Below are positions 1 through 6,221 of a DNA stretch of 11,729 nucleotides, piece by piece (within the stretch, counting starts at the first letter, position 1; each line of letters opens with the position of its first letter). The DNA comes from Acidobacteriota bacterium (GTDB lineage: Bacteria; Acidobacteriota; Terriglobia; Bryobacterales; Bryobacteraceae). The stretch covers positions 1 through 11,729 of the forward strand of contig CANNLB010000014.1 in assembly GCA_947505565.1 (NCBI GenBank), given 5' to 3'. A program made the translations under genes and the position numbers. Under the pieces are notes generated by a model. That model searched no databases. It saw only the letters and a program-made list of their open reading frames with translations, and was not told the DNA's origin.

Positions 1-703
1 TGATCTCCCCGTCCGGCCCCAGCGCCTTGCGTGTGCTTTCGACGAGTTCGAGGTTCTTCTTCATGCCAATGCGGCCGTCGGCCGGGCCATGCGGAATGGC
101 GAGCTTCAGCTTGGTGTAACCGAACTTGATGTGCTGTTCAACGTCGTTGCCGGTGCAATAGGCCGGGACCCGATCCTTCGCTTCGCCGCCGAGCAGCTTA
201 TAAACGGGGACGTTCAACGCCTTGCCGACGATGTCCCACATCGCGTTATCGATGCCGCTGATGGCGTTCATCGTCACGCCCATGCGGCCATAGTTCATCG
301 TGGAGCGCCAGCAGATATCCCAGTTCCTTTCGATGTCGAACGGGTCGCGGCCCACCATCAGCTTGGCCAGATGGTCAACGACCACCGGACCACCGCCGGG
401 TCCGCCATTGCCATAGCCCGTGATGCCCTTGTCGGTCGTGATTTCGACCGTGAAGCTCGGCACCTTCCCGGGGTCCGGGAAGAACAGCTCACGGCGCGCT
501 TTGTATTCCGGATAGATCGACATTGGGTTGGCGATCTCGACAAACTGTGTCGACCAAGCCCCTTCGGCGGGCTTGAACACCGGGTAGGGTTTCCGTGGTT
601 TGACGTTAACCAAGCGGATACCCGTGATCTTCAGTTTCGATTTTTCTTGAGCCCAGCCTAAGGCAGGGAGGGAGAGGAGGGAGAGTAGGTCTCTACGGCG
701 CAT
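1..703 (-). CDS. Enolase-superfamily dehydratase (L-rhamnonate dehydratase-like), N-terminal 234 residues; runs off left edge
   Basis: The frame is open from the ATG at 701-703 to the left edge, giving 234 codons. The family normally has about 390-430 residues, so the missing part holds the metal ligands and the catalytic His. The protein starts with a Tat-like signal (RRRDLL, then a short Leu-rich stretch ending GWAQ), suggesting export. The enolase-superfamily N-terminal capping domain follows (about residues 24-160), with ANPMSIYPEY near 58-67 and the strongly conserved end ALWD-type segment DNAMWDIVGK at 152-161 and VPVYKLLGG at 165-173. The barrel begins with K198-L-K200 followed by HGPADG, the position of the KxK-type catalytic strand and the HWGPHDG segment of L-rhamnonate dehydratase. 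Known members dehydrate sugar acids to 2-keto-3-deoxy acids using Mg2+. The start lies inside the end of the isochorismatase-fold gene (46-nt overlap), with no evident Shine-Dalgarno, so translation is probably coupled. The substrate cannot be fixed from this fragment. Confidence 0.88.
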   Translation of the reverse strand, partial: MRRRDLLSLLSLPALGWAQEKSKLKITGIRLVNVKPRKPYPVFKPAEGAWSTQFVEIANPMSIYPEYKARRELFFPDPGKVPSFTVEITTDKGITGYGNGGPGGGPVVVDHLAKLMVGRDPFDIERNWDICWRSTMNYGRMGVTMNAISGIDNAMWDIVGKALNVPVYKLLGGEAKDRVPAYCTGNDVEQHIKFGYTKLKLAIPHGPADGRIGMKKNLELVESTRKALGPDGEI

Positions 704-1227
704 AGGATTTCACTAGTCGTTAAGACTCTACAGTATTCTCCATGCAAATTGGCGAGGGTCATTCCGTGAACCTGGTCGGCTGAGCGTTCGACGCCGAACC
801 AATCCCGCTTCCCGAAGGTGAAGCAGGCATCGTGAGCAAGGGTCACGGAGAAGCCCAAGTCACCGGCAGAGCGCACGGTGGATTCGACGGAGCTGTTGGT
901 GATCACGCCGGCAATCACGAGCGATCGCCCCGCAACGCGTTCGGCCAGATCCGTGCTGAGGAAGGCGCTGCACGTGGTTTTGCTCAGCACGCTCTCGCCC
1001 GGCAGCGGTGCCGTCCCTGGCTTGAACGCGTGCAACGGTTGACCGGGGGGGTACTTCGAATTCGGCTCCCGCGAATCATGACGCACGTGGACGATCGGCC
1101 CATTGCCGTGCCGCCAATGGTCGAGCAGCAGGCCGACGTTGGCCTCGGCGCCGAGGTTGTTTCGCCGTCCCCACGACGGATCGTCGATCGCGAGTTGGAG
1201 ATCAATCAGGATCAGGGCCGGGCTCAT
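658..1227 (-). CDS. Isochorismatase-fold hydrolase with Ser in place of the catalytic Cys
   Basis: This 189-residue protein has the usual length and fold signature of the isochorismatase/cysteine hydrolase family. The general-base Asp is D9 in ALILIDLQ, and the catalytic Lys is K83 in VLSKTTCSAF, followed by the typical SAFxxTDL. The cis-peptide loop is GVITNSSVEST at 107-117. In hydrolases of this family (nicotinamidase, N-carbamoylsarcosine amidase, ureidoacrylate amidase types) the loop reads TxxCV with Cys as nucleophile. Here that residue is S113 (codon TCC at 889-891), preceded by S112. The family also has non-Cys members such as true isochorismatases (EntB, PhzD), so the protein may act on an ether or vinyl substrate, use Ser as nucleophile, or belong to a Ser-bearing subgroup. 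It starts inside the phnX stop (ATGA overlap) and its tail overlaps the dehydratase gene, so it is co-translated with the phosphonate enzymes. Function in the pathway is not known. Confidence 0.9.
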   Translation of the reverse strand: MSPALILIDLQLAIDDPSWGRRNNLGAEANVGLLLDHWRHGNGPIVHVRHDSREPNSKYPPGQPLHAFKPGTAPLPGESVLSKTTCSAFLSTDLAERVAGRSLVIAGVITNSSVESTVRSAGDLGFSVTLAHDACFTFGKRDWFGVERSADQVHGMTLANLHGEYCRVLTTSEILCAVETYSPSSPSLP

Positions 1228-2009
1228 TCCTCGATCCGCATGGCGATATCGTCGAGCAACGGCAGACAGTCGGCCAGGCGCTCGGCGAGGTAGTCCGGCC
1301 GATACCGCCGCAGGCTCTGTTCTGCTTCAAGAGCCCGCACGGCGCGTTCTCCCACCGGGAGAGCCGCGAATTCGGGGGCGGTGAGACCAACCTCGTTGCC
1401 GCAGCTGGTCAGGCCAATGGTCCACATACCGGCGTTCTTGCCCTCTTTGATGTCGCTCGGCGTATCGCCGATCTTGACGCATTGAGACAGCGGGTAAACG
1501 TTGAGCAGTTGGGCGTTCCGAAAAATCATCCACGGGGCGGGCCGACCGCCGCCCACCTCATCGGGCGTGACGCTCGCGTCGGGAGCGTAGCCGTCCCGCG
1601 CGGCGCGACGCATCACCACGTCCAGCATGTCGCGGGTATAGCCCGTCGATGAGCCGATGCGAATACCTCGGCGTCGCACCTCCGCCACGAAGTCAACGAC
1701 GCCGTCGATGACTCCGGAGTGATGCTCCAGGATATTGAGCTGCCGTGGGACGAAGCTCTCAAACAAAGCCTGGACGTCCTTCTCCGTGGGCGCGGCGCCG
1801 TGCTTGGTAGCCCAGGCTTCTGCCACCCGCGGCAGCGCACAAATGGCTCGGATCTGGTCCTTCTTCAGCAGGCCCATCTCATGACGGGCCTCCCGACGTT
1901 CCAGCGGTACGGCGCGGAGGGAGAAAATCTCCTGGAGGACAACAACAGGGGCCAGGCAGCCGTGGTCGACGGTGGTGCCGGCCCAATCGAGAATCAGGGC
2001 TTTGATCAT
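1224..2009 (-). CDS. phnX: Phosphonoacetaldehyde hydrolase (phosphonatase)
   Basis: This HAD-superfamily enzyme hydrolyses phosphonoacetaldehyde to acetaldehyde and phosphate, the C-P cleavage step of hydrolytic 2-aminoethylphosphonate breakdown in the cytoplasm. The 261-residue protein matches the family's full length of about 260-275. The nucleophile is D8 in LILDWAGTTVD; phosphonatases have this DWAGTTVD motif where other HADs have DxDGT. The Schiff-base lysine that marks the family is K49 in MGLLKKDQIRA within the cap domain, equivalent to Lys53 of the Bacillus cereus enzyme. Motif 2 is GSSTGYTRDM at 118-127. The GGGRPAPWM segment and the motif 3 acids in KIGDTPSDIKEGKNAGMW are all present. 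It shares an ATGA stop/start overlap with the FAD oxidoreductase gene upstream and another with the isochorismatase-fold gene downstream, so it is central to the operon. The oxidoreductase upstream is the likely source of its substrate. Confidence 0.95.
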   Translation of the reverse strand: MIKALILDWAGTTVDHGCLAPVVVLQEIFSLRAVPLERREARHEMGLLKKDQIRAICALPRVAEAWATKHGAAPTEKDVQALFESFVPRQLNILEHHSGVIDGVVDFVAEVRRRGIRIGSSTGYTRDMLDVVMRRAARDGYAPDASVTPDEVGGGRPAPWMIFRNAQLLNVYPLSQCVKIGDTPSDIKEGKNAGMWTIGLTSCGNEVGLTAPEFAALPVGERAVRALEAEQSLRRYRPDYLAERLADCLPLLDDIAMRIEE

Positions 2010-3133
2010 AGGGTGCTCGTGTGGGCGGCCAGGCCGAAGGAGAGGGTCATGCCGCTGCCGCCGGGGGCGGTGACGATGAGAACCCCGGGAGCCGGGTCAA
2101 AGACGCAGTAGGGCAGCTCCGGGTGCTTCGCGTAGACGCCGTGCCAGCGTTGGGTGATGGTCGTGTCGGGGAAGCGGGCGAAGGTGGCGAGATAGTTGAG
2201 AACCAGCGTATCGAGATGCGGTTTATCGAAGATGTCGACCGCGAGGCCGTACTCGTGGGTGTCGCCCAGGGTGATCTCTCCCGCGGCCGTTTGGGAAACC
2301 AGGACGTGGATGCCCCATTCGTCAAACTCGGGGGTCTCCGCGGCGATGCGGGCTTTCAGTTGCGGCAGGGAAGGGCAGAGGCCGAAGGAGCTGTAGAAGC
2401 GCAGGGTCAGCCCGGCGGCGAGTGAGGGGCCGAGCTGCCACTGGTCTGGCTGCGGGGCGGTGCGCAACATCTGCAGCTTGCAGCGGGTGATGCCGCTCGC
2501 GCCGAACACCTCGGGATAGAGCGTCTGGAAGTCGTCGCCCCCGCAGACGTAGACCTGGACCACCTCCCAGGTTTCCGCCCCGGCCGTGATGCGGGGAAGG
2601 TCGATCCGGGTGACCGCCGTGTTGTAGCGCAGGGTGACGCCAAGCTGTTCGGCGAGATAGGCCGGGAGGTTCCATAGCGTTACGCGAGGATCGACGACGA
2701 CCTCCGTGGGCGACCACAAACCGCCCAGCAGCCCTTCGGCAACCACGGCGGGGCTACGGTCGAGCACCTGCCGCGGGGTCAGCCAAGTGACGTCGAAGCC
2801 CTGAGCCGGGGCGAGTGCCGCGAACTCCTGAGCCACGGTGGACTCGTCGTCGCGATAGACGACATGGAGCGAGCCGGTCGGATAATGCGGCAGCTTGGCA
2901 GCGGCTATGACTTCGAGCCACGTGGCACGGCTATCCATGGCCATTTGGTGCATGTGGCCGGCGGGCTGACCGACTGGCCACACCATGCCAAAGTTACGGA
3001 TTGAGGCACCCATGGCGCGGGGCGAACGCTCGAAGAGCACGACACTTCGACCGGCCTTGGCGGCATGATAGGCATGCGCCAAGCCGAGGATGCCGCCGCC
3101 GACTACGGCGACGTCTGCACGGGGGTTAGACAT
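2006..3133 (-). CDS. FAD-dependent oxidoreductase, TIGR03364 type; probable aminoethylphosphonate or N-alkyl-AEP oxidase
   Basis: The start was set at 3133, giving 375 residues, because the Rossmann strand DVAVVGGGILGLAHAY begins at residue 7 there. The frame continues upstream to 3466, but that extension would lie over the transporter gene. The FAD-binding GxGxxG is G12-G17 and the ribose-binding acid is E36. The segment GASIRNFGMVWPVGQ (42-56) and the C-terminal GVLIVTAPGGSGMTLSFGLA are hallmarks of the D-amino-acid-oxidase-like subgroup found in phosphonate operons. Enzymes of this kind have been reported to oxidise N-methyl-AEP, and some plain AEP, directly to phosphonoacetaldehyde, replacing the transaminase PhnW. 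That fits here: phnX follows with an ATGA overlap and no phnW is visible. The product is first an imine, so the nearby RidA may assist. Substrate choice between AEP and N-alkyl forms cannot be read from the sequence. The start overlaps the transporter end by 31 nt. Confidence 0.9.
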   Translation of the reverse strand: MSNPRADVAVVGGGILGLAHAYHAAKAGRSVVLFERSPRAMGASIRNFGMVWPVGQPAGHMHQMAMDSRATWLEVIAAAKLPHYPTGSLHVVYRDDESTVAQEFAALAPAQGFDVTWLTPRQVLDRSPAVVAEGLLGGLWSPTEVVVDPRVTLWNLPAYLAEQLGVTLRYNTAVTRIDLPRITAGAETWEVVQVYVCGGDDFQTLYPEVFGASGITRCKLQMLRTAPQPDQWQLGPSLAAGLTLRFYSSFGLCPSLPQLKARIAAETPEFDEWGIHVLVSQTAAGEITLGDTHEYGLAVDIFDKPHLDTLVLNYLATFARFPDTTITQRWHGVYAKHPELPYCVFDPAPGVLIVTAPGGSGMTLSFGLAAHTSTL

Positions 3134-4368
3134 AGATTGGGATCTTCCTGAGGGACACGGTAACTCCATTTCATCGTAAGCAGGGATCCACCCGCCAGCG
3201 ACAGCGCGAAGAGGACGAAGAACAACGAATCCCAGCCATAGTGCTGCACGACGTAGGCGACGACGAAGGGCGATAGAAACTGGCCGGTGGAGCCGGTTCC
3301 GTTTACGAACCCGGCGGCCGTAGCGGCTGTCTCGCGGGTGGAGGAATCCTGCACCGCGGCCCCGCCCAGCAACGTGTCCGGCCCCAGACTCAGCAGCCCG
3401 ATGAGAGCGATAGCCGGAATGATCACCCCTGTGCCTAAAGTTCCCGCCGCGGTGGGAATCAGGCATGCCAACGCGAGGCCCATCATCATCAGCGCCCCCA
3501 CCGGGAAGCGCCGGGAGGCGAAGAGCTTGTCCGAAATGTATCCACTGAGCACGACCCCGGCGAAGCCACCCAACTCATAAACAGACGAGCTGTAGCCGGC
3601 GTCGGCCGCGGAGAGGCCGAGTCGTTCCGTGAGATAGATCGGTAGCCAGAACAAGAAAGCGTAGCGAGTCAGCTTGAGGCAGAAGTAAGCCCCCGCGATG
3701 ACACGAATATTTCCGTTGCGCGCCACGCCGAGAAACTTGCTCAAGCTCTGGCGGGACGCCGCCGGGGTCTCGGTGACGATAGGGCCATTCCGGACCGTAG
3801 CCACGAAGATGACCCCTAAGCAAATCAACAGTGCCCCCGGGAGCCAGGCACCGCGCTGCCAACTGGGGAACAGGAAGAGAGAACTGGTGGCGGCGAAGGT
3901 GGCAAACGTGGTGGCGAGAAAGGCACCGAACGCGTAATTCGTGCACCACCAGCCCATCACTACCCCACGGTTCCGCGATTCAAACCAAGCGGACATGACC
4001 TTCAACAAGCCGGACCAGCCGCAGGCCTGCGCCAAACCGTTCAATGCCTGCAGCGCGATGACGGACGGGGTGTCGGTATGGAAGGCCATGATCACGCTGC
4101 ACATTCCCGCGACGAGCATCCCGGCCGTCACCACCCGGCGGGGCCCGAAACGATCCGACAGCGTACCCATTAAAAACTGACCGATCGAATACATCAGGCT
4201 GTATCCGAAAATGGCGTTGGCGAGTTGGTCCTTCGTAATGCCGGTATTCTGCTGGAGCAGAGGCATCAGGACGCTAAAATTTTTTCGACACAGATAGAAG
4301 CCCGCGTAGGCGAACCAGGTGAGGACGAAAATCCGGATCCGCCAACCGCGCAGTACCTCAACTGTCAT
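3103..4368 (-). CDS. MFS permease of the organophosphate:phosphate antiporter (OPA, GlpT/UhpT-like) family; probable phosphonate importer
   Basis: This 421-residue inner-membrane protein has about 12 hydrophobic segments. The first helix carries YAGFYLCRKNFS (21-32), the signature of OPA antiporters (YAAYYLVRKNFA in GlpT). R28 aligns with the phosphate-binding Arg45 of GlpT. LTRYAFLFWLPIYL (233-246) puts R235 at the position of GlpT Arg269, so both phosphate-coordinating arginines are kept. The loop motif GTLSDRFGPRR is at 68-78. The GlpT substrate-site histidine (His165) appears to be Asn (N144) here, aligned by eye, which suggests a substrate other than glycerol-3-phosphate. OPA carriers exchange an organic phosphate or phosphonate for internal phosphate; GlpT is known to admit the phosphonate fosfomycin. 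As first gene of the operon it probably imports the phosphonate that the oxidoreductase and PhnX consume. This role is inferred from context. The ATG at 4366-4368 has no clear Shine-Dalgarno. Confidence 0.9.
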   Translation of the reverse strand: MTVEVLRGWRIRIFVLTWFAYAGFYLCRKNFSVLMPLLQQNTGITKDQLANAIFGYSLMYSIGQFLMGTLSDRFGPRRVVTAGMLVAGMCSVIMAFHTDTPSVIALQALNGLAQACGWSGLLKVMSAWFESRNRGVVMGWWCTNYAFGAFLATTFATFAATSSLFLFPSWQRGAWLPGALLICLGVIFVATVRNGPIVTETPAASRQSLSKFLGVARNGNIRVIAGAYFCLKLTRYAFLFWLPIYLTERLGLSAADAGYSSSVYELGGFAGVVLSGYISDKLFASRRFPVGALMMMGLALACLIPTAAGTLGTGVIIPAIALIGLLSLGPDTLLGGAAVQDSSTRETAATAAGFVNGTGSTGQFLSPFVVAYVVQHYGWDSLFFVLFALSLAGGSLLTMKWSYRVPQEDPNLCLTPVQTSP

Positions 4369-4417
4369 GAAAGATTGACTCTAGCGCGAACACATTTCGA
4401 GATGATGAAAGCAGACC
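4369..4417. promoter_or_regulatory. Divergent 49-bp intergenic region between phosphonate operon and secreted hydrolase
   Basis: The minus-strand operon and the plus-strand hydrolase start back to back across only 49 bp. Promoters for both must lie here or extend into the opposite coding region. No convincing -35/-10 pair, operator dyad or complete Pho box is visible by eye. The assignment rests on gene arrangement only. Confidence 0.35.
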
Positions 4418-5266
4418 ATGAAACAGATTCTCTTTCTTTTTTTCGTCGTGCTGGCCGCCGCTGCCCCCCGCCATGTTGTGATTGTCGGAGTCGATGGTTT
4501 GAGCGTCGAAGCGTTTCAAAAAGCCACAATGCCCAACCTAAAGAAACTGATGGCCCGCGGAGCTTGGACGCTCCATGCGCGCGGCGTACTGCCGACGGTT
4601 TCGAGCCCTAACTGGATGTCGATCATCTCCGGGGCCGGCCCGGAGCAGCACGGCGTCGACTCGAACGAGTGGGAGCGGTTCAACCACGCGATTGAACCGA
4701 TCTGCGCCGGCCCGGAGAAGATCTTCCCGACGCTGTTTAGTCAGTGGCGCTCCCAGAGGCCGAAGGCTCACTTGGCGATGATTCATGATTGGCAGGGCTT
4801 CGGCAGGCTGGTGGAGAAGGATTCGACGAACGAAACGCGGCACGTGAAAGGGTCGCCCGCGGCGACTGCCGCGGCCATCGCCTACTGGAAGCAGCATCGG
4901 CCGGGCCTTTTGTTTCTTCATTTGGACGACGTGGACCATGCGGGGCATGACAAAACATGGGAGTCGGTTGACTACCTCCGGGCGGTGGAGGAAGCCGATC
5001 GGCTGATCGGCGAACTGATCGCGGTTCTGCCGCTGGAGCAGACATTGGTCGCAATTGTGGCCGACCACGGCGGCACCGAGAAGGGGCACGGGCATCCGAC
5101 GATGCGCGAACTGGAAGTGCCGTGGATCCTGGCTGGGCCCGGCGTGGCGAGGGGTCGGGAGTTGACCGGAACAATCTATTCCCTCGATACCGCTCCCACC
5201 GTGTTTGGGCTACTCGGCCTGAAGCCTCATCCCTGTTGGACGGGGCGGGCGGTTCCGGTCAAATGA
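4418..5266 (+). CDS. Secreted alkaline-phosphatase-superfamily hydrolase (nucleotide pyrophosphatase/phosphodiesterase type)
   Basis: This 282-residue protein begins with a signal peptide (MKQ, a Leu/Phe/Val-rich core, AAAAP near residue 17), so it acts outside the cytoplasmic membrane. The superfamily metal site can be followed: D26 in VIVGVDGLS; the nucleophile region PTVSSPNWMSIISG (59-72), where S62 takes the place of the NPP threonine; D173 and H177 in DDVDHAGH; D216-H217 in VADHGG; and a further His in GHGHPT (223-228). These bind two zinc-type metals in known members, which cleave phosphate mono- or diesters and, in the PhnA and phosphonate monoester hydrolase branches, phosphonate-related substrates. 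It is shorter than many NPPs (about 400 residues), so the cap is small. It diverges from the phosphonate operon and overlaps phnZ tail-to-tail by 40 nt. A role freeing phosphonate headgroups or phosphate from esters is plausible but inferred. Confidence 0.88.
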   Translation: MKQILFLFFVVLAAAAPRHVVIVGVDGLSVEAFQKATMPNLKKLMARGAWTLHARGVLPTVSSPNWMSIISGAGPEQHGVDSNEWERFNHAIEPICAGPEKIFPTLFSQWRSQRPKAHLAMIHDWQGFGRLVEKDSTNETRHVKGSPAATAAAIAYWKQHRPGLLFLHLDDVDHAGHDKTWESVDYLRAVEEADRLIGELIAVLPLEQTLVAIVADHGGTEKGHGHPTMRELEVPWILAGPGVARGRELTGTIYSLDTAPTVFGLLGLKPHPCWTGRAVPVK

Positions 5267-5811
5267 GCTACGAGCATCGCACGGTAGGCTTCAAGCGGGG
5301 TGACCAATCGTCCCGGCTCCTTGGCTTGTTCGTCCCAACTGCGAAGACGTAGACAGTCCTTGAGTTCGGGCGCTTCGCCGAAGGCGGTCGCCTCTTCGAT
5401 CGACATCGGGCCGCCCTGATGAATCAGGGTCTCGGTACTGGCCGGCGACAAGCGTTTGGCGTAGTTGGCGTTGGTGGTCACTAGGTAACGCTTCGCACCG
5501 ACGTGCCCGCGCACCAGTGAGCGGAGCCGAGCAGAGAAGCCGCGTTCGGCGAGCCATAACGAACCCAGGTCGTCGTGGTTGATGACGCCCACATGGCCGA
5601 GACGAACCGCGCGAGGGTCATCAATATTGTGCCCGATATCGTGCAGTAGAGCGGCTAGAATCAACTCGTCGTCAGCCCCGGCGTCGCGGGCGGATTGGGC
5701 CGCCTGGAGAGCGTGGGCGAGTTGAGAAACGGGTTCGCCGAAGTAGTCGGCATCCGCGGAGGCCTCAAGCAAGCTCAAGACCTCTGCGGCGATCTGCTCA
5801 GCCGGCCTCAT
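5227..5811 (-). CDS. phnZ: PhnZ-like HD-domain mixed-valent di-iron oxygenase (phosphonate-associated HDIG protein)
   Basis: PhnZ cleaves (R)-2-amino-1-hydroxyethylphosphonate with O2 to glycine and phosphate; the related TmpB acts on the trimethylated analogue to give glycine betaine. The 194-residue length matches PhnZ (about 190). Known PhnZ residues are found at an offset of minus one: Y23 and E26 in DYFGEPVSQ, iron ligands H33, H57-D58 (LLHDIGH), H79, H103 and D160 (SWDEQAK), and substrate-binding K107 in HVGAKRYL. The conserved LSPAS...HQGGPM segment is at 121-136. The start overlaps the ridA stop (ATGA), so the two are translationally coupled. Its 3' end overlaps the convergent secreted hydrolase. 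The partner Fe(II)/2-oxoglutarate hydroxylase PhnY is not in the window, so the substrate may come from elsewhere or may already be hydroxylated. The family assignment is strong; exact substrate is open. Confidence 0.92.
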   Translation of the reverse strand: MRPAEQIAAEVLSLLEASADADYFGEPVSQLAHALQAAQSARDAGADDELILAALLHDIGHNIDDPRAVRLGHVGVINHDDLGSLWLAERGFSARLRSLVRGHVGAKRYLVTTNANYAKRLSPASTETLIHQGGPMSIEEATAFGEAPELKDCLRLRSWDEQAKEPGRLVTPLEAYRAMLVAHLTGTARPVQQG

Positions 5812-6209
5812 CTCCCCCCGAGGTATCCTAGGGGCTTATACGCGACGCAGTCGATTTCGACCCGCATCTCAGGGTTAGGCATCACCGCTTGGACGGTTGT
5901 CCGCGCTGGCTTAGCGGCACCGAAAAACTCGCTATAAACCTCATTCATGGCGCTGAACTCCGCGACATCTTTGAGGAAAACTGAACATTTGACGACATCG
6001 GAAAGCGAAGCACCGGCACCTTCCAGGATCTTTTGGATGTTGGTGATGACGATGCGCGTCTCGTTCCGGATGTCGCCGAGCTCAAACTGGCCGGTTTCGG
6101 TATTAAAGGGGCCTTGGCCGCTGACGTAAATGAAGTCACCGGCCCGGACTGCGTGAGAGTAGGGCCCGGCGGGCGCGGGCGCGCCGGGAATGTGAAAGCG
6201 TTCAATCAT
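5808..6209 (-). CDS. ridA: RidA family reactive imine/enamine deaminase
   Basis: This 133-residue protein is a full-length member of the YjgF/YER057c/UK114 family, whose trimers hydrolyse reactive enamines and imines such as 2-aminoacrylate to ketones and ammonia in the cytosol. Conserved residues are Y17 in PAGPYSHAV, G31 in YVSGQGP, R103 in PARTTVQAV (equivalent to the carboxylate-binding Arg105 of E. coli RidA) and E118 in RVEIDCVA (equivalent to Glu120), so it should be catalytically competent. It is joined to phnZ by an ATGA overlap and starts 12 bp after the NYN gene. The phosphonate setting suggests it speeds hydrolysis of the imine made by the FAD oxidase about 2 kb away; that is inference. 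The family also has housekeeping members and the gene may simply be one of these. No Shine-Dalgarno is evident before the ATG at 6207-6209. Confidence 0.92.
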   Translation of the reverse strand: MIERFHIPGAPAPAGPYSHAVRAGDFIYVSGQGPFNTETGQFELGDIRNETRIVITNIQKILEGAGASLSDVVKCSVFLKDVAEFSAMNEVYSEFFGAAKPARTTVQAVMPNPEMRVEIDCVAYKPLGYLGGR

Positions 6210-6221
6210 AACGATGGTTGG

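Noticed and set aside
89..661. 190-codon plus-strand frame at the left end
   Set aside because: It lies opposite the enolase-superfamily gene, which has clear family motifs on the minus strand. The plus-strand product has no recognisable domain and is a shadow of high G+C coding DNA.
1719..2425. Overlapping plus-strand frames opposite phnX and the FAD oxidoreductase
   Set aside because: They are antisense shadows with Gly/Ala/Arg-rich low-information products. The minus-strand genes carry unmistakable catalytic motifs.
3134..3466. N-terminal extension of the FAD oxidoreductase by 111 codons
   Set aside because: The frame stays open upstream, but the translation is Arg/His-rich with no domain, and lies over the transporter gene. 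The Rossmann fold begins right after the ATG at 3133.
4362..4380. Possible Pho box: CTGTCAT beside a phosphonate operon
   Set aside because: The 7-base match contains the transporter start codon (ATGACAG on the minus strand), and the second repeat 4 nt on (GATTGAC) matches only two of seven positions. It is probably chance.
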